64,000 bases of DNA from Luidia sarsii (taxonomy: Eukaryota > Echinodermata > Asteroidea > Paxillosida > Luidiidae): assembly GCA_949987565.1 (NCBI GenBank), contig OX465105.1, positions 24,923,632-24,987,631 on the forward strand. Reading direction: 5' to 3'. The position numbers and the translations under genes are program-made. The notes beneath the pieces are model-generated. The model saw only the letters and a program-made list of their open reading frames with translations, did no database searches and had not been told where the DNA came from. Below are positions 22,401 to 33,514 of the stretch, in pieces. Within the stretch, counting starts at the first letter, position 1. Every line of letters begins with the position of its first letter.

Positions 22401-25400
22401 GGTTCGTCACCAAGCTCTTCCGCTCCAAGGACTACCAGCCCATCGTCTGGGTGCTTAACCAGCTCTTCAAGAAGGTGCACGCCACCAAGCCGCAGGCCTC
22501 GCGTAGCGAGTCGGCCGAGATCTTCGTCGTCTGCCAGGGCTTCGTCGCCCCGGACAAGATTGGTGAGTTCCCTCAGCCAACGAACCTTCCTCCCACACCC
22601 CCTGCCAAAAAAAAAAAAAGAGCGTCATTTTTTTCCTTCAGAGGGGACAACTGATTACTTGCTCAATAAATGAGTTTGGTGTATTACGGATGTGCTAGCT
22701 TGATATTTGGTTACAATAACCACCACGATGGTTACTCTTCCCATTTTAAGTCCATTGGAAACGGCCCAGTAAACTTCCCTCTCGGTTGAAAAAAACAACA
22801 ACGCCAGTCGACGACCTCTTGGTACTAACATGCTTGCCCACCTTCGTTTTGTCCAGACCCAAAGTTCTTTGACCCCAAGGCCATCTTCAGCGAGGTGGCC
22901 ATGGACACCAAGCAGAAGTTTGCCATCCTGGCCGACCCCAACAAGGCCAAGAAGGTCAAGGCGGAAGGCTACACCGAGGGCGACTACACCCAGCACACGG
23001 CCGTCAAAGTCTCCGACTTCGTCGCCACTGACTCCCCCATCGAGTTGCTCAACAGTGCCAGCGAGGTAATGGACCGTTTCCCCCCCACCCCCCCCCCCCA
23101 CAAACAACAGTATGGGGATGTACGGTTGTTGAAAAATTTGGTGTTTCAGGTAGGATTTGGTGCGAAAGTGGTCAATAGTTCCACTACGTGGGGAGAGGAA
23201 ACCAGGACGGCCTCGCACATTGTACTTGCTGTGCGTTCAGCACCTCTTGGGAGATACTGAAGATACTTGCTTCTCTGGCCCAAGACCATAGCACTTGGAG
23301 AAAGTTTGTACTCGCCTGTTCGTCAACCGAATGATGGTGATGATGATGGTGATCAATATTTGTTTTGCTTTCCTTGTCTTTCAGCTCGTCCTTGACAACC
23401 CGGCGTACGCCGAGCACAGACTGACCACCCCGGAGCTGAAGCTCTGCTGCCGCGACATCAAGGTCCTGGGCCGCAAGGAGATCCGGATGCTCCTCTCCTG
23501 GCAGAAGAAGCTGGCCAAGGAGGCGGCCGTGAGGGCCGAGACGGAGGCCGAGGCTCGCCGGCGAGAGGAGGAGGGGACGGGGGAGGGAGCGGGGGCCAAG
23601 GGAGGCGACGGGTAAGGCGGAGAGAGGGCGAGGGGGAGGCCAGGGTTCTGGGGTCTCGTAACACCGGGTACAATCCTGACATAGATTTATAACCGACTCT
23701 CAAATTGTGCTGAACTGAACTGCACCTTTATTATTCATTCGACCTAATACACTGAATACAGTCAAACACCCCCAGCCTATGAAACACCCTAGCCTATATA
23801 ATCCCAATAGGAACACACCTTAGCCTATATAATCCCAATAGGAACACACCTTAGCCTATATAATCCCGAGAGGAACACACCTTAGACTATATAATCCCAA
23901 TAGGAATACACCTTAGCCTATATAATCCCAATAGAAAAACACCTCAGCCTATATAATCCCAATTTGGAAAACACCTTAGCCTATATAATCTCATTTGGGA
24001 AAACACCCCAGCCTATATAATCCTTAAAGGAACACACCTTAGCCTATATAATCCCAATAGAAAAACACCTCAGCCTATATAATCCCATTTGGGAAAACAC
24101 CCCAGCCTATATAATCCTAATAGGAACACACCTTAGCCTATATAATCCCATTTGAGAAAACACCCCAGCCTATATAATCCCAATAGAAAAACACCTCAGC
24201 CTATATAATCCCAATTTGGAATACACCCAGCTGTATAATCTCAATAGGAAAACACCTTAGCCTATGTAATCCCATTTGGAAAAACACCCCAGCCTATATA
24301 ATCCCAATTTGGAAAACACCTCAGCCTATATAATCCCAATAGAAAAACACCTCAGCCTATATAATCCCAATAGGAACACACCTTAGCCTATATAATCCCA
24401 ATAGAAAAACACCTTAGCCTATATAATCCCAATAGGAATACACCTTAGACTATATAATCCCAATAGGAATACACCTTAGCCTATATAATCCCAATAGAAA
24501 AACACCTCAGCCTATATAATCCCATTTGGGAAAACACCCCAGCCTGTATAATCCCAATAGGAACACACCTTAGCCTATATAATCCCAATAGAAAAACACC
24601 TCAGCCTATATAATCCCAATTTGGAAAACACCTTAGCCTATATAATCCCATTTGGGAAAACACCCCAGCCTATATAATCCTTAAAGGAACACACCTTAGC
24701 CTATATAATCCCAATAGAAAAACACCTCAGCCTATATAATCCCAATTTGGAAAACACCTTAGCCTATATAATCCCATTTGGGAAAACACCCCAGCCTATA
24801 TAATCATAATAGGAACACACCCTAGCCTATATAATTCCAATAGGAACACACCTTAGCCTATATAATCCCGATAGAAAAACACCTGAGCCTATATAATCCC
24901 ATTTGAGAAAACACCCCAGCCTATATAATCCCAATAGGAAAACACCTCAGCCTATATAATCCCATTTGGGAAAACACCCCAGCCTGTATAATCCCAATAG
25001 GAAAACACCTTAGCCTATGTAATCCCATTTTGTGGACCAGTTCACTAACATGTAGACTTAATGACCTGTCTGTTGCAGGGAAGCTGATGATGAGGCGGAC
25101 AGCGAGGATGAGCTGCAAGCGATCGACAAGCAGCTGAAGGTGGCCAAGGAGGAGGAGAAGAGCGCCCTCAAGAGGTGAGGGCAGGCCAGGCCAGGCCCCT
25201 CCCCCACACACTCCCCTGGAGTGACCTGGTTCCGGACTGAGGCCGTGGCCAAATCCCAGCGGCTATGGCTGGATCTGTCACATAGGTCGATGGGAATACG
25301 ATGCCGCCTGCTTGATAGCCACTTCCGCAGACTGTACTTGCAAGTCGTAGCCAATGAATGCGGACTCTGCCTTTTAGTTTTCTGTAATGCATTGTGTGCT

Positions 25401-28400
25401 GTGTGTGGCAAGCGGCTTCTGGAGCCATGGCTGCGGCTATTGGCAATGGGCAGAGACCTAGACCCAGCCCTAGCCTAAGAGGATTTATTTATTTATCTAT
25501 TTCATTTTCCGGGATACATGTATTCACATTACAGCACACTCAGATAAGAATGAATAATAATAATAAGATAAATCAATACTGAAAAAACAAAAACAAGAGA
25601 AACAGGATGCGGACATCGCTACACGTTGGCATAAGCCGCATGCCTGTCGAATGATTCCAATCTCTTGAGCGCACAAATAGCGACGGAGTAATTTCTCGTG
25701 ATTCCCTCAACTAATCTGTTTTCTTCAATCACTGCATCCATCACCGGGCGATTATCTCACCGGTGTCCGCCTCTCCCTCTCTTCTCTGCTCTCTCTCTAC
25801 CTCTCTTCTCCTCTCTCCCTCTACCTCCCTCCCTCTCTCTTCTCTTCTGTCCCTCTCCTTCTCTTCTCCTCTCTCCCTCGACCTTCCTCCCTCCCTCTTC
25901 TCTTCTCGGCACAGGAAGAGGAAAGACCAGCTGAAGATGCGCAAGAAGTTGCGGGAGCGTCTCCAGAAAGCCATGGCAACCAGCACGGGGCAGACTGAGA
26001 CCACCGACGCTGTCTCGCTCTTTGCCCTGAAGAACATGAAGGACAAGAAGGTGAAGACCCTGTAGACGAACCCAAAGACCTGTCAAAACCCGCTTTTTTT
26101 TTTTAATCTTAAAATTTAGTGGGCCTGACGTTTCGATCCTTGCAGGACCTTTCTCAAAGGCAGAGTGCCTTTGAGAAAGGTCCTGCTAGGATCGAAACGT
26201 CATGCCTACTAAATTTTAAGATTTGCATTTTGGTAATTTTCGTCAGTAAGCAGTTTGCAACCTTTTTTGTATATCATTTTTTTTTTGTATTATATTATCA
26301 TGGTGAAACAAGTTAGTTTTATCACTGTCAAACAAACGAAGGAAAACAAAACTGACTGGGAACTTTTGAATTTTTTGTTTCGAAATTTTGAGAAATGGCA
26401 AAGCAAAAAACTTAGACAGGACTGGGGACTTGAAGCCTACATCTCTGGTTTTGCGTACCAGCTCTCACCATCTGAGCTACCCATCTGAGCGACCTTCCCA
26501 AATAGTCAACTAGTCTTTGCCGGGGATCAAACCCAATATCAACGCCCAAAGTCTGGTGGATACGAATAATGTATAGTGGCAGGTACCGCGTTGATACAAC
26601 ATGATGTTTACATCGAGGAGAATGTGATTCAATGAGGGTTTGCCCTGCTCGACGTAATAAGCACCGAGTGCCCTCATTGAATGACATTCTCCGCGACGCA
26701 AACATCATGTTGTATCGGTGAGTTGAAGTTTTGGAGAAACTGACGTTTCGCAACGGTGTCCCTTCCGTCGCAGCAACTGGATGCCGTCAGTCGGGACGAG
26801 TCCGGGATCGCGGACGAGCGAGCCCAGGAGCTGGAGGACCACGACTCTGAGCTGGAGGCTTTGATGGCCGAGGGCTCGGACAGCGGCAGTGACCTGCCCA
26901 GCGAGCTGGACTCGGACGAGGCGGCGCTCCTGATGGAGGAGCGGATGCGGCAAGCCAAGAAGGCCAAGAGGACGAAGATAAAGACGGAGAAGAGGGGCTC
27001 AGACAGCGAGGAGGAGGACGATTACGAGGAGGAGGAGGAGGGAGACTCGGATGTGTAAGAAGTAGATTTTTATTACCTCAAATGCTTTCAAGGTAGGGTA
27101 CACCATTTTCATAGGTCAGAGAATCACTTCCTTACATTGTATATCGCTTCTATGCGATGTATATATATGAGATAACACCTTCGTCAACCAAGTCATGAAA
27201 AAAAATGTGATTTTTTTTTTTTTTTTTCATACAGAGGACAGTATTTATTAAAGGAAGTCTTTCGTTCTCGGCAATCAGTCGCTTTGCAAATGGTGTACTC
27301 CTGCATTTCAAAGCGGTTTCAAGGGGGCCTGATGTTTCAATCCCAGCAGGACCTTTCTCTGCCTTTGAGAATCGGTCCTGCTAGGATCGAAACATCAGGC
27401 CCACCTGATTCTGTGATATTCGCTTTTCGGTCGTTTTAGTCAGTGAGCAGTTTGCAACATTTTTTTTTTTTTTTTTTTTTAAATCAAAAACCAAAAAATT
27501 TAACCAACTCTCTGCCTACCACAGTAAGCTGCAAAGACGCAGACACTAAAGTGGGACTGACGTTTGTCACCCTTGAAGAAACCTTTCTGCCTCGGTGAAA
27601 GGCTTCGAGTCAAACATTAGCAACCCCCCCCCCTCGACTTGCCGAGATCTCCCTTTGAATTTTGTTCCTACCACCCTTCCCCCGATCCAGGGATTTTGGA
27701 GATAGCAACGAGGAGGAAGAAGAGGAGGAGGAAGAGGGAGGCGACAAGAATCCGCTGATGGTTGATCTGGACCCGTCAGACCAGAACACCAGGGCTCAGC
27801 GCCGGACCGATATGTGGTTCAACAAGGTAAACAAATTAATAAACAAACAAGCAAAACAACAAGCAACCCCATTAACAAACAAACACACTATTTTTCTTTT
27901 AGATATTTTTATTCAGGGATGTAAGCCTTCCGGAAATTTCTGGATTTCCAGAAATGGAGTGATTTTTTTTTATTGATTTTTTTTTTTTATCATTATTTAT
28001 TTTTTTATTTTTTTATTTATTTTATGTCAAACAGGTATCTCAAACTGCTCATATTATCTGTCCAAACCCTAAAAACTGAAGGGCGCCTGCACCCTTGCCA
28101 TGAATCTCCCGGTCGCATAAGCGCTCACTCAGGAAATAACTTTGTCAGTCAATTCATTCCTAAAATTTAGTGGGCCTGACGTTTCGATCCTAGCAGGACC
28201 TTTCTCAAAGGCAGGATCGAAACGTCAGGCCCACTAAATTTTAAGATTTACATTTTGGTAATTTTAGTCAGTAAGCAGTTTGCAACATTTGTGTATATCA
28301 CCTCAATTCATTCCTGTTAATTTATTATTATTATTTTTTTTTGTTTTTTTTGTAGCCCATCTTTTCAGGCTTGGAAGCCGAGGAGGATGAGGACTTTGAA

Positions 28401-31400
28401 ATATCGCAGATGACAGACAACTATCGGCAACAGGGAGGCTCTATTATCGGTGAGAGGATCTTTGCCAAGTTTATCTGAGAAGAAAACAGTATGCAGGCAT
28501 GCAACTTTTCCGCAGATCTGCGGATTTCCGCGGTTTTTTTAATTCGGCCATAAAAAAATGAATTTCTTCTCCCCTAACTATTATTTAAAACACATGCTGA
28601 GATCAGGTTAAAAACTTTGATGTTTACTTTTCATTTTCAGATTTACATTTTGGTAATTTTAGTCAGTAAGCAGTTTGCAACATTTTTGTATATCACCTAC
28701 TTTTCATTTTGTGTAAAAAAAAAAAAAAAATCTGGGTGTATGCCTTGAAAAAGGTTAAAATCTGTCTCTCAGCTTTAAGTCATAAGTTGTCACAAACTGC
28801 TCAGAATGCACCACAGAGCATCTAGAATCCTAAATTTTCCCGGGCTCTTAAGCGGGCCCCAAACCACACACCGTAAGGGCTTCGTGTTTCGCACTCGCAG
28901 TTTCATTCGGACATTTTCCTCTTTTTTTTACAATTCAAGAGTTGCATGCCTGAGTATGCCACCCACTCTTAAGATCTTGCAGATCAGTATTAAACCTTGG
29001 ATTCACTCAAAAAAACTCTTCCTCTGTCACCCTTGACCTGTCACCTCTCACTCTTCCTCTCTGTGTGTGGGTTAAGGTGTCCGTGTGTCGTTATTAAGTA
29101 GATGAATCAGAACCGAAAGACTAACTAGTTAAGAAAAGTGTGCAGGCTTTTGTAGCAACAACTGCATTAACTGTTGCAATGACAAGCTTGCACTAGATCA
29201 TCCCCTTCACTGCGTCTGTTGTCAAGTCGTTTACTGCTTTGAAAGCTTGCACGCTTTTCTCAACTAGTCATGTGCTTTAGCATTTTGCAACGGCACTACT
29301 GCTTTGAACCTGTCACTTATGCTGAGGAAACTCCGTGGTTGTGCGTGCCTGCAGAGAGACAGAAGAGAGAGAGCCGGGACTCCGAGGACGAGGCGAGCGA
29401 GGAGGAGGAGGAAGCGCCGCGGAGAGGCGGCGGCAAGGCCCGGAGCGTGCGCTTCAACACCAGCGTGACCAGCATCACGTCCAGGGGCAAGGCGGAGGAG
29501 GAAGAGCTTCTCCCCTCGGACAGCAGCGACGACGATGGCGGCGGCGGCGGCGGCGGCGTGGCGGGCAGGCCGGCCGGCGCCCTGGACAGCGACGACAGCG
29601 ACTACGACGACGAGGTGATGATCCGCGAGATGATGGACACCAAGGGGATGGACCAAGGGCCGGACAAGGCGATGTCGTCCAGGAAGAATGCCAAGGCCAA
29701 GAAAAACGGCTTTGAAATTGCCCCTGCGGAAAACAAATGTGAGTCCCAAGAAAATTTAATATATCACCTCATATTTACCAAACGATGTTATACAATTATG
29801 ACTGTACTTTACTTGAGTTGCTTCTTCTCTCGAGTCAAATTTACATCAGCTGAATCAGGCGTGCTTCTCTGGAGTATTGACTCCTGAGTCTGAGTTTCTC
29901 TGCTTGAGTCTGAGTGACTTCTGTTGAGTCTGAGTGACTTCTGTTGAGTCTGAGTGACTTGTGTCGAGTCTGAGTGACTTATGTTGAGTCTGAGTGACTT
30001 CCGTTGAATCTGAGTGACTTGTGTTGAGTCTGAGTGACTTGTGTCGAGTCTGAGTGACTTATGTTGAGTCTGAGTGACTTCCGTTGAATCTGAGTGACCT
30101 CCATTGAATCTGAGTGACTTCCGTTGAATCTGAGTGACTTCTGTTGAGTCTGAGTGACTTGTGTTGAGTCTGAGTGACTTCTGTTGTGTCTGAGTGACTT
30201 CTGTTGTGTCTGAGTGACTTGTGTTGAGTTTGAGTGACTTCTGTCAAGTCTGGGTGACTTCTATTTTGTCTGAGTGACTTCTGTTGAGTCTGAGTGACCT
30301 CTGTTGAGTCTGAGTGACTTGTGTAGAGTTTGAGTAACTTGTGTTGAGTCTGAGTGACTTCTGTTGAGTCTGAGTGACCTCTGTTGAGTCTGAGTGACTT
30401 GTGTAGAGTTTGAGTGACTTGTGTTGAGTCTGAGTGACTTCTGTTGAGTCTGAGTGACTTGTGTAGAGTTTGAGTAACTTGTGTTGAGTCTGAGTGACTT
30501 CTGTTGAGTCTGAGTGACCTCTGTTGAGTCTGAGTGACTTCTGTTGAGTTTGAGTGACCTCTGTTACTCAGTTACTCCCCTTATTCGGTGACCGAACTCG
30601 TGGTCTACACACAAAATTATCATTTTGAGAAGAAAAAAAAAAAAAAAAAAAAGGCAAAGAAAATTTTGATGGACCCCGGGGACTTGTGAAAAAGTCCTCA
30701 GCCCCCGATTCGTTTGGCAAAATAATGATGTTGATACTTCTCGTCCTTGCTCAGCTTCCGTCGTTCCCTACCTGGACCCCGAGGGGCTGGCCATGGGCAC
30801 CCTGATGGCCACCTCGCAGAAGAAGAGGCGGGAAATCCTGGAGCACGGCTACAACCGCTACTCCTTCGGCGAGGAGAGCCTGCCGGCCTGGTTCCGGGAC
30901 GAGGAGGTGAAGCACACACGGAAACAGATGCCCGTCACCAAGGTAACCAATCCCCCGACCCCCGACCCCCACCCTGCCCCCCCCCCCCACCCCCATTGGG
31001 TCAGGTCCACTGACTTTCGCAGATTGAAAAAAAAATGGCAAAGAAAAGTTTGGGATTGGAACCCGAGTTCTCTGGTTTTGCATACCAGCTCCCTAACCAT
31101 CTAACCTATCCAGCTCTAAGATAGTCAAATAGTCAACTAGTCTTTGTCGGGTCAAAGTTTTCTTTGCCAATTTTTAAATTTATTCAAACGTTCTCAGTCA
31201 GTTATTCCTTTGTTTGTTGGACTTTCTGAGATGTTCAAAATTCTCGGCTTGCTTTGCTGTTTATACAGGTTTATGACCTTAATTTGTTTTGACTGGCATT
31301 TGGCCACCGAACTGGTGTGATGTTCGAAACCCTGCAGTCCCGGACCCTTCTGACATGGCTACACACAGCATAGCACACAGATTCATGCATACAACAGCAC

Positions 31401-32480
31401 AGACACATACCTTCAGTACAACTCCTTGACAACCAACTGAAGCTTCACAGTTCTTTTTTTTTTTTTTTTTTTTTTAAAGGCGTGCTTTGCTGTTTATACA
31501 GGTTTTATGAACTGAGTGCGTTTTGACTGGCATGTAACCACTGGACCGATGTCATTTTCGAATTCTTTTTAAAAATCTGGTCACTCGGCGCCCTCACGTG
31601 TCTGACTCCCTTCCACCTCCCCCTTCCCTCTGTCCACCAGGAGCTGGTCGCGGACTACCGGGCGCGCCTGAAGGAGGTCAACGCCCGGCCGATCAAGAAG
31701 ATAGCGGAGGCCAAGGCGCGCAAGCGGCAGCGCTCCCTGAAGAAGATGGAGAAGCTGCGCAAGAAGGCCGATGTCATCAACGATACGGTGGACATCTCGG
31801 AGAAGGAGAAGATGAACCAGATCAAACAGTGAGTGCGCCGCGATTCTGACCGGAGGCCCAATTTCATGAGAGCTTGAACATTTTGATTAAAGGCCCTATA
31901 CAACATTGGTAAAAGACAAAAGATTGCCACAGTTTGTGTGTTCAACCATTCAACATTTGTCGATGTTTTGTCGATGTTTGGGTGAAGTTTTCTCGAGAAG
32001 TACAGCATCCCAGACCGTAAGATTTTAACATGAGGATTCTATCATGACCATCTACAAACTGTGTAAATAAGAAGGAAATCTGTGGACAGTGATATTTTCC
32101 GATCGTTCCAATGTTTTATTGGGCCTTTAAGCATGAAAAAACTTTCCTCAATGGAATCAGAATGCCAGACAAAGTTCCACTTGTATTTCATGTGGAGGAG
32201 CCAATGTTGGAATACGTCAACATCTTAAGACAGCGATTCCATTCATTCTGCCTTCGTCCCTTCATCCGTTTCTGTCTCAAGATTGTACAAGAAAGTCAAG
32301 AAGAAGAAGACGAAGGAGGTCGAGTACGTGGTGGCCAAGAAGTCCCAGGCCGCCAAGAGGATGAAGCGCCCTCGCGGGGTGAAAGGGCCCTACAAAGTGG
32401 TGGATAAGAGAATGAAGAAGGACGTCAGAGCCATGAAGCGGCTGGATGCCAAACGGGGAAAGGGGAAGAAGAAGAGATGA
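19463..32480 (+). CDS. FTSJ3: FTSJ3/Spb1 pre-rRNA 2'-O-ribose methyltransferase
   Basis: Nucleolar SAM-dependent methyltransferase for pre-rRNA processing (yeast Spb1 family). Sixteen exons: 19463-19529, 20031-20136, 21023-21149, 21732-21831, 22344-22562, 22857-23065, 23385-23611, 25079-25174, 25915-26050, 26774-27054, 27691-27826, 28356-28449, 29355-29738, 30755-30942, 31641-31828, 32282-32480. All are GT-AG and phases close to 918 aa (human 847). The RrmJ/FtsJ fold is at the N-terminus: SAM motif DLCAAPGGW (50-58) and tetrad K31 (SAFKL), D117 (HDGAPNVG), K157 ([10 protein letters not shown]), E189 (SRSESAE). The middle is a long Asp/Glu-rich region. The Spb1 C-terminal domain (from about 730) contains [18 protein letters not shown] and ends in a basic KRGKGKKKR tail, likely a nuclear/nucleolar signal. 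The first exon reads [20 protein letters not shown], as in orthologues. Confidence 0.96.
19722..19903. mobile_element. Mariner-like MITE (TA site) in FTSJ3 intron 1
   Basis: About 55-bp TIRs starting GTCTGAGTAACTTGGACCC on the left and GTCCGAGTAACTTGGACCC (complement) on the right, each flanked by TA (19720-19721, 19904-19905). Confidence 0.82.
20258..20830. repeat. About 20-bp minisatellite (ACACCTTAGTACTGTCAAC)
   Basis: Some 28 imperfect copies in FTSJ3 intron 2, with ACT/AAT and CAACAC/CAATAC variants. Confidence 0.9.
20888..20990. mobile_element. Diverged CGAAACGTC MITE half copy
   Basis: Retains GGTCCTACCAGGATC, the CATTTGGTCATTTTATTCGG arm and GTAAGCAGTTTGCGGCATTT, ending about 35 bp before the FTSJ3 exon 3 acceptor region. 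Confidence 0.6.
21284..21560 (+). repeat. tRNA-like SINE head joined to family B element
   Basis: 21284-21345 resembles a tRNA (GGTCGCATGGTCAAAGCATC, ACAGGTTCGAATCATGTCTG). It is followed by GGTTTGCATAGTGGGAGCAC and a decayed hairpin (GGGCAGAGCCCACACCGCCC then GAAACATTGAATGACAGG), as in the 9780 element. Confidence 0.6.
22161..22210 (+). pseudogene. Partial duplicate of FTSJ3 exon 5 acceptor and start
   Basis: CAGCTCAGCTGACCCTCTGG followed by GCTCTCAGGTTGTGCCCGAG resembles the true exon start at 22341 (CAGCCCAGCTGACCCTCTGG). It retains an AG acceptor but the reading frame breaks down after about 16 codons. It is a relic of a local exon duplication about 180 bp upstream. Confidence 0.7.
23760..25030. 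repeat. About 30-bp minisatellite (TTAGCCTATATAATCCCAAT)
   Basis: About 42 copies of AACACCTTAGCCTATATAATCCCAATAGG-type units (described in parts) occupying nearly all of FTSJ3 intron 7, with two interspersed subtypes (AATAGGAAC and TTTGGGAAA) arranged in runs that suggest block duplications. Confidence 0.93.
25741..25910. repeat. Long CT-rich tract before FTSJ3 exon 9
   Basis: About 170 bp of CTCTCTCCCTCTACC-like pyrimidines ending at the CGGCACAG acceptor; an unusually long polypyrimidine tract. Confidence 0.8.
26106..26275. mobile_element. CGAAACGTC palindromic MITE
   Basis: Full palindrome: CTTAAAATTTAGTGGGCCTG, hairpin, AGGCAGAGTGCCTTTGAG centre, mirror arm to AGTTTGCAACCTTTTTTG. It begins about 55 bp past the FTSJ3 exon 9 donor. 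Confidence 0.9.
26405..26540 (-). repeat. tRNA-derived SINE
   Basis: Minus-strand copy with GGACTGGGGACTTGAAGCC, CCAGCTCTCACCATCTGAGC and the CAACTAGTCTTTGCCGGGG flank. Confidence 0.78.
26598..26722. repeat. Hairpin-forming inverted repeat
   Basis: GATACAACATGATGTTTAC and GAGAATGTGATTCAATGAGG on the left mirror CCTCATTGAATGACATTCTC and AAACATCATGTTGTATC on the right. The right end is about 50 bp from the FTSJ3 exon 10 acceptor. Related short stretches occur at 38510 and 41600. Confidence 0.75.
27312..27466. mobile_element. CGAAACGTC palindromic MITE
   Basis: Short-centred copy (CAGGACCTTTCTCTGCCTTT) with the right arm preserved to GTGAGCAGTTTGCAACATT, followed by a poly-T run. Confidence 0.85.
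27907..28140 (+). repeat. Dispersed repeat, inverse of 7010-7215
   Basis: CAGGGATGTAAGCCTTCCGG, an AT-rich middle, then AACTGAAGGGCGCCTGCACC and CGGTCGCATAAGCGCTCACT, in an FTSJ3 intron. Confidence 0.75.
28158..28300. mobile_element. CGAAACGTC palindromic MITE
   Basis: Centre reduced to AAAGGCAGGATCGAAACG, so the second hairpin half is partly lost. Right arm is intact to GCAACATTTGTGTATATCAC. Confidence 0.88.
28485..28960. mobile_element. Dispersed element with GGCATGCAACTTTTCCGC ends (copy 1)
   Basis: Left end GCAGGCATGCAACTTTTCCG and right end CAATTCAAGAGTTGCATGCC are short inverted repeats. The inside carries TTAAAACACATGCTGAGATC and AGCGGGCCCCAAACCACACA. It has captured a piece of the CGAAACGTC MITE arm (28640-28697). 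A cleaner copy lies at 55985-56355. Confidence 0.75.
29885..30565. repeat. 20-bp minisatellite (GTTGAGTCTGAGTGACTTCT)
   Basis: About 34 copies of exactly 20 bp in FTSJ3 intron 13, with GTG/CTG/CCG variants in runs. Confidence 0.95.
31030..31160 (-). repeat. tRNA-derived SINE
   Basis: TTGGAACCCGAGTTCTCTGG, CATACCAGCTCCCTAACCAT and the CAACTAGTCTTTGTCGGG flank, minus orientation, in an FTSJ3 intron. Confidence 0.75.
31230..31565. repeat. Pair of about 90-bp direct repeats
   Basis: GCTTTGCTGTTTATACAGG followed by TTTTGACTGGCAT and GATGT..TTCGAA recurs at about 31250 and 31488, separated by 140 bp with a poly-T run. Confidence 0.7.
31891..32126. mobile_element. TTAA-flanked MITE in last FTSJ3 intron
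   Basis: Begins AGGCCCTATACAACATTGG and ends CCAATGTTTTATTGGGCCT, with TTAA at 31887-31890 and 32127-32130. A relative is present at about 57602-58007. Confidence 0.82.
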
Positions 32481-33345
32481 TGAGGGAGGCGTCTGTGATG
32501 AGGAGGTGGAGGAGTAGGTCGAGGAGGAGGAGGGAGTAGGAGGTAGAGAAGGCTGCGGAGGCAGAGGAGGGGCAGATGAGGATTGAGGCGGGAAGGTGGG
32601 AGGAGGAAGAGGTGCACGGAGAGCAGAAAGAGGATGTGGAGAACAGGAGAAGCAAGAGGAAGAGCATGAGGAACAGGAGGAGAAGGAACAGGAAATGGGG
32701 GAGGAAGAGAAGGCAGAGGTAGAGCAGAAGGGACATGAGGAGATGGAGGAGGTTGGGGGAAGAGGTGGAGGAGGAAGTAGGAGGTAGAGAAGGCTGCGGA
32801 GGGCAGAGGAGGGACAGAAGGAGATGGAGGAGGGGCAGATGAGGATTGAGGCGGGAAGGGGTGAGGAGGAAGAGGAGCACGCAGAGCAGAAAGAGGACGT
32901 GGAGATGGAACAGGAGAAGCAAGAGGAGACAGGAGGAAAAGCATGAGGAACAGGAGAAGGAACAGGAAATGGGGGAGGAAGAGAAGGCAGAGGTAGAGCA
33001 GAAGGGACACGAGGAGATGGAGGAGGTGGGGGGAAGAGGTGGAGGAGGAAGAGGAGGTGGAGGAGAAAGGGAGATTGCCTTACATTCATCTATGACACGT
33101 ACGTTACCAGGCCAACCTGGCATTGAGAAGTAAACTTATATACTGATACTGGCACCTCAGTGTGAAGTGATATCAATCAAATCAAAATCAAAATGGCTTT
33201 TGGGAAGAAAACGAGGGCCGTCATTGCTTTTTAAATTACACTTTTGGAAACCTTTTCTGTAAAAGATTGTATCAGTGTTTGAAACTGGAAGAATAAACGG
33301 TGGATTTATTGTCATTCTCTGTACAATAAATTGGAATTGTATTTT
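32481..33345 (+). other. FTSJ3 3' UTR, purine-rich then AT-rich
   Basis: About 590 bp of GAGGAGG/AGGAAGAGGAG repeats containing an internal duplication of roughly 170 bp (AGATGAGGATTGAGGCGGGA recurs), followed by unique sequence. Long open frames on both strands here are low-complexity artefacts. Confidence 0.65.
33292..33330 (+). promoter_or_regulatory. FTSJ3 polyadenylation signals
   Basis: AATAAA at 33292-33297 and 33325-33330, about 820 bp after the stop codon. They are the first canonical signals in the unique part of the 3' region. Confidence 0.6.
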
Positions 33346-33514
33346 TATCTTTTTGCGATGCTTATCATTGACCCAGTTCCTTCCAATATGACAATCTTTT
33401 TTCAAGATTTTGACCAAAAAAAAAAAATCTTCAATTTGGGCGTTACCGTTTTTGATCAACACTGACCGCAAACAGACAAACATGATGCACGCTTCAAACC
33501 AATCCATCCAGAAT

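Noticed and set aside
32277..33123. Ser/Pro/Leu-rich open frames of 200-270 codons on the minus strand
   Set aside because: They are complements of the purine-rich FTSJ3 3' UTR and overlap the last FTSJ3 coding exon.
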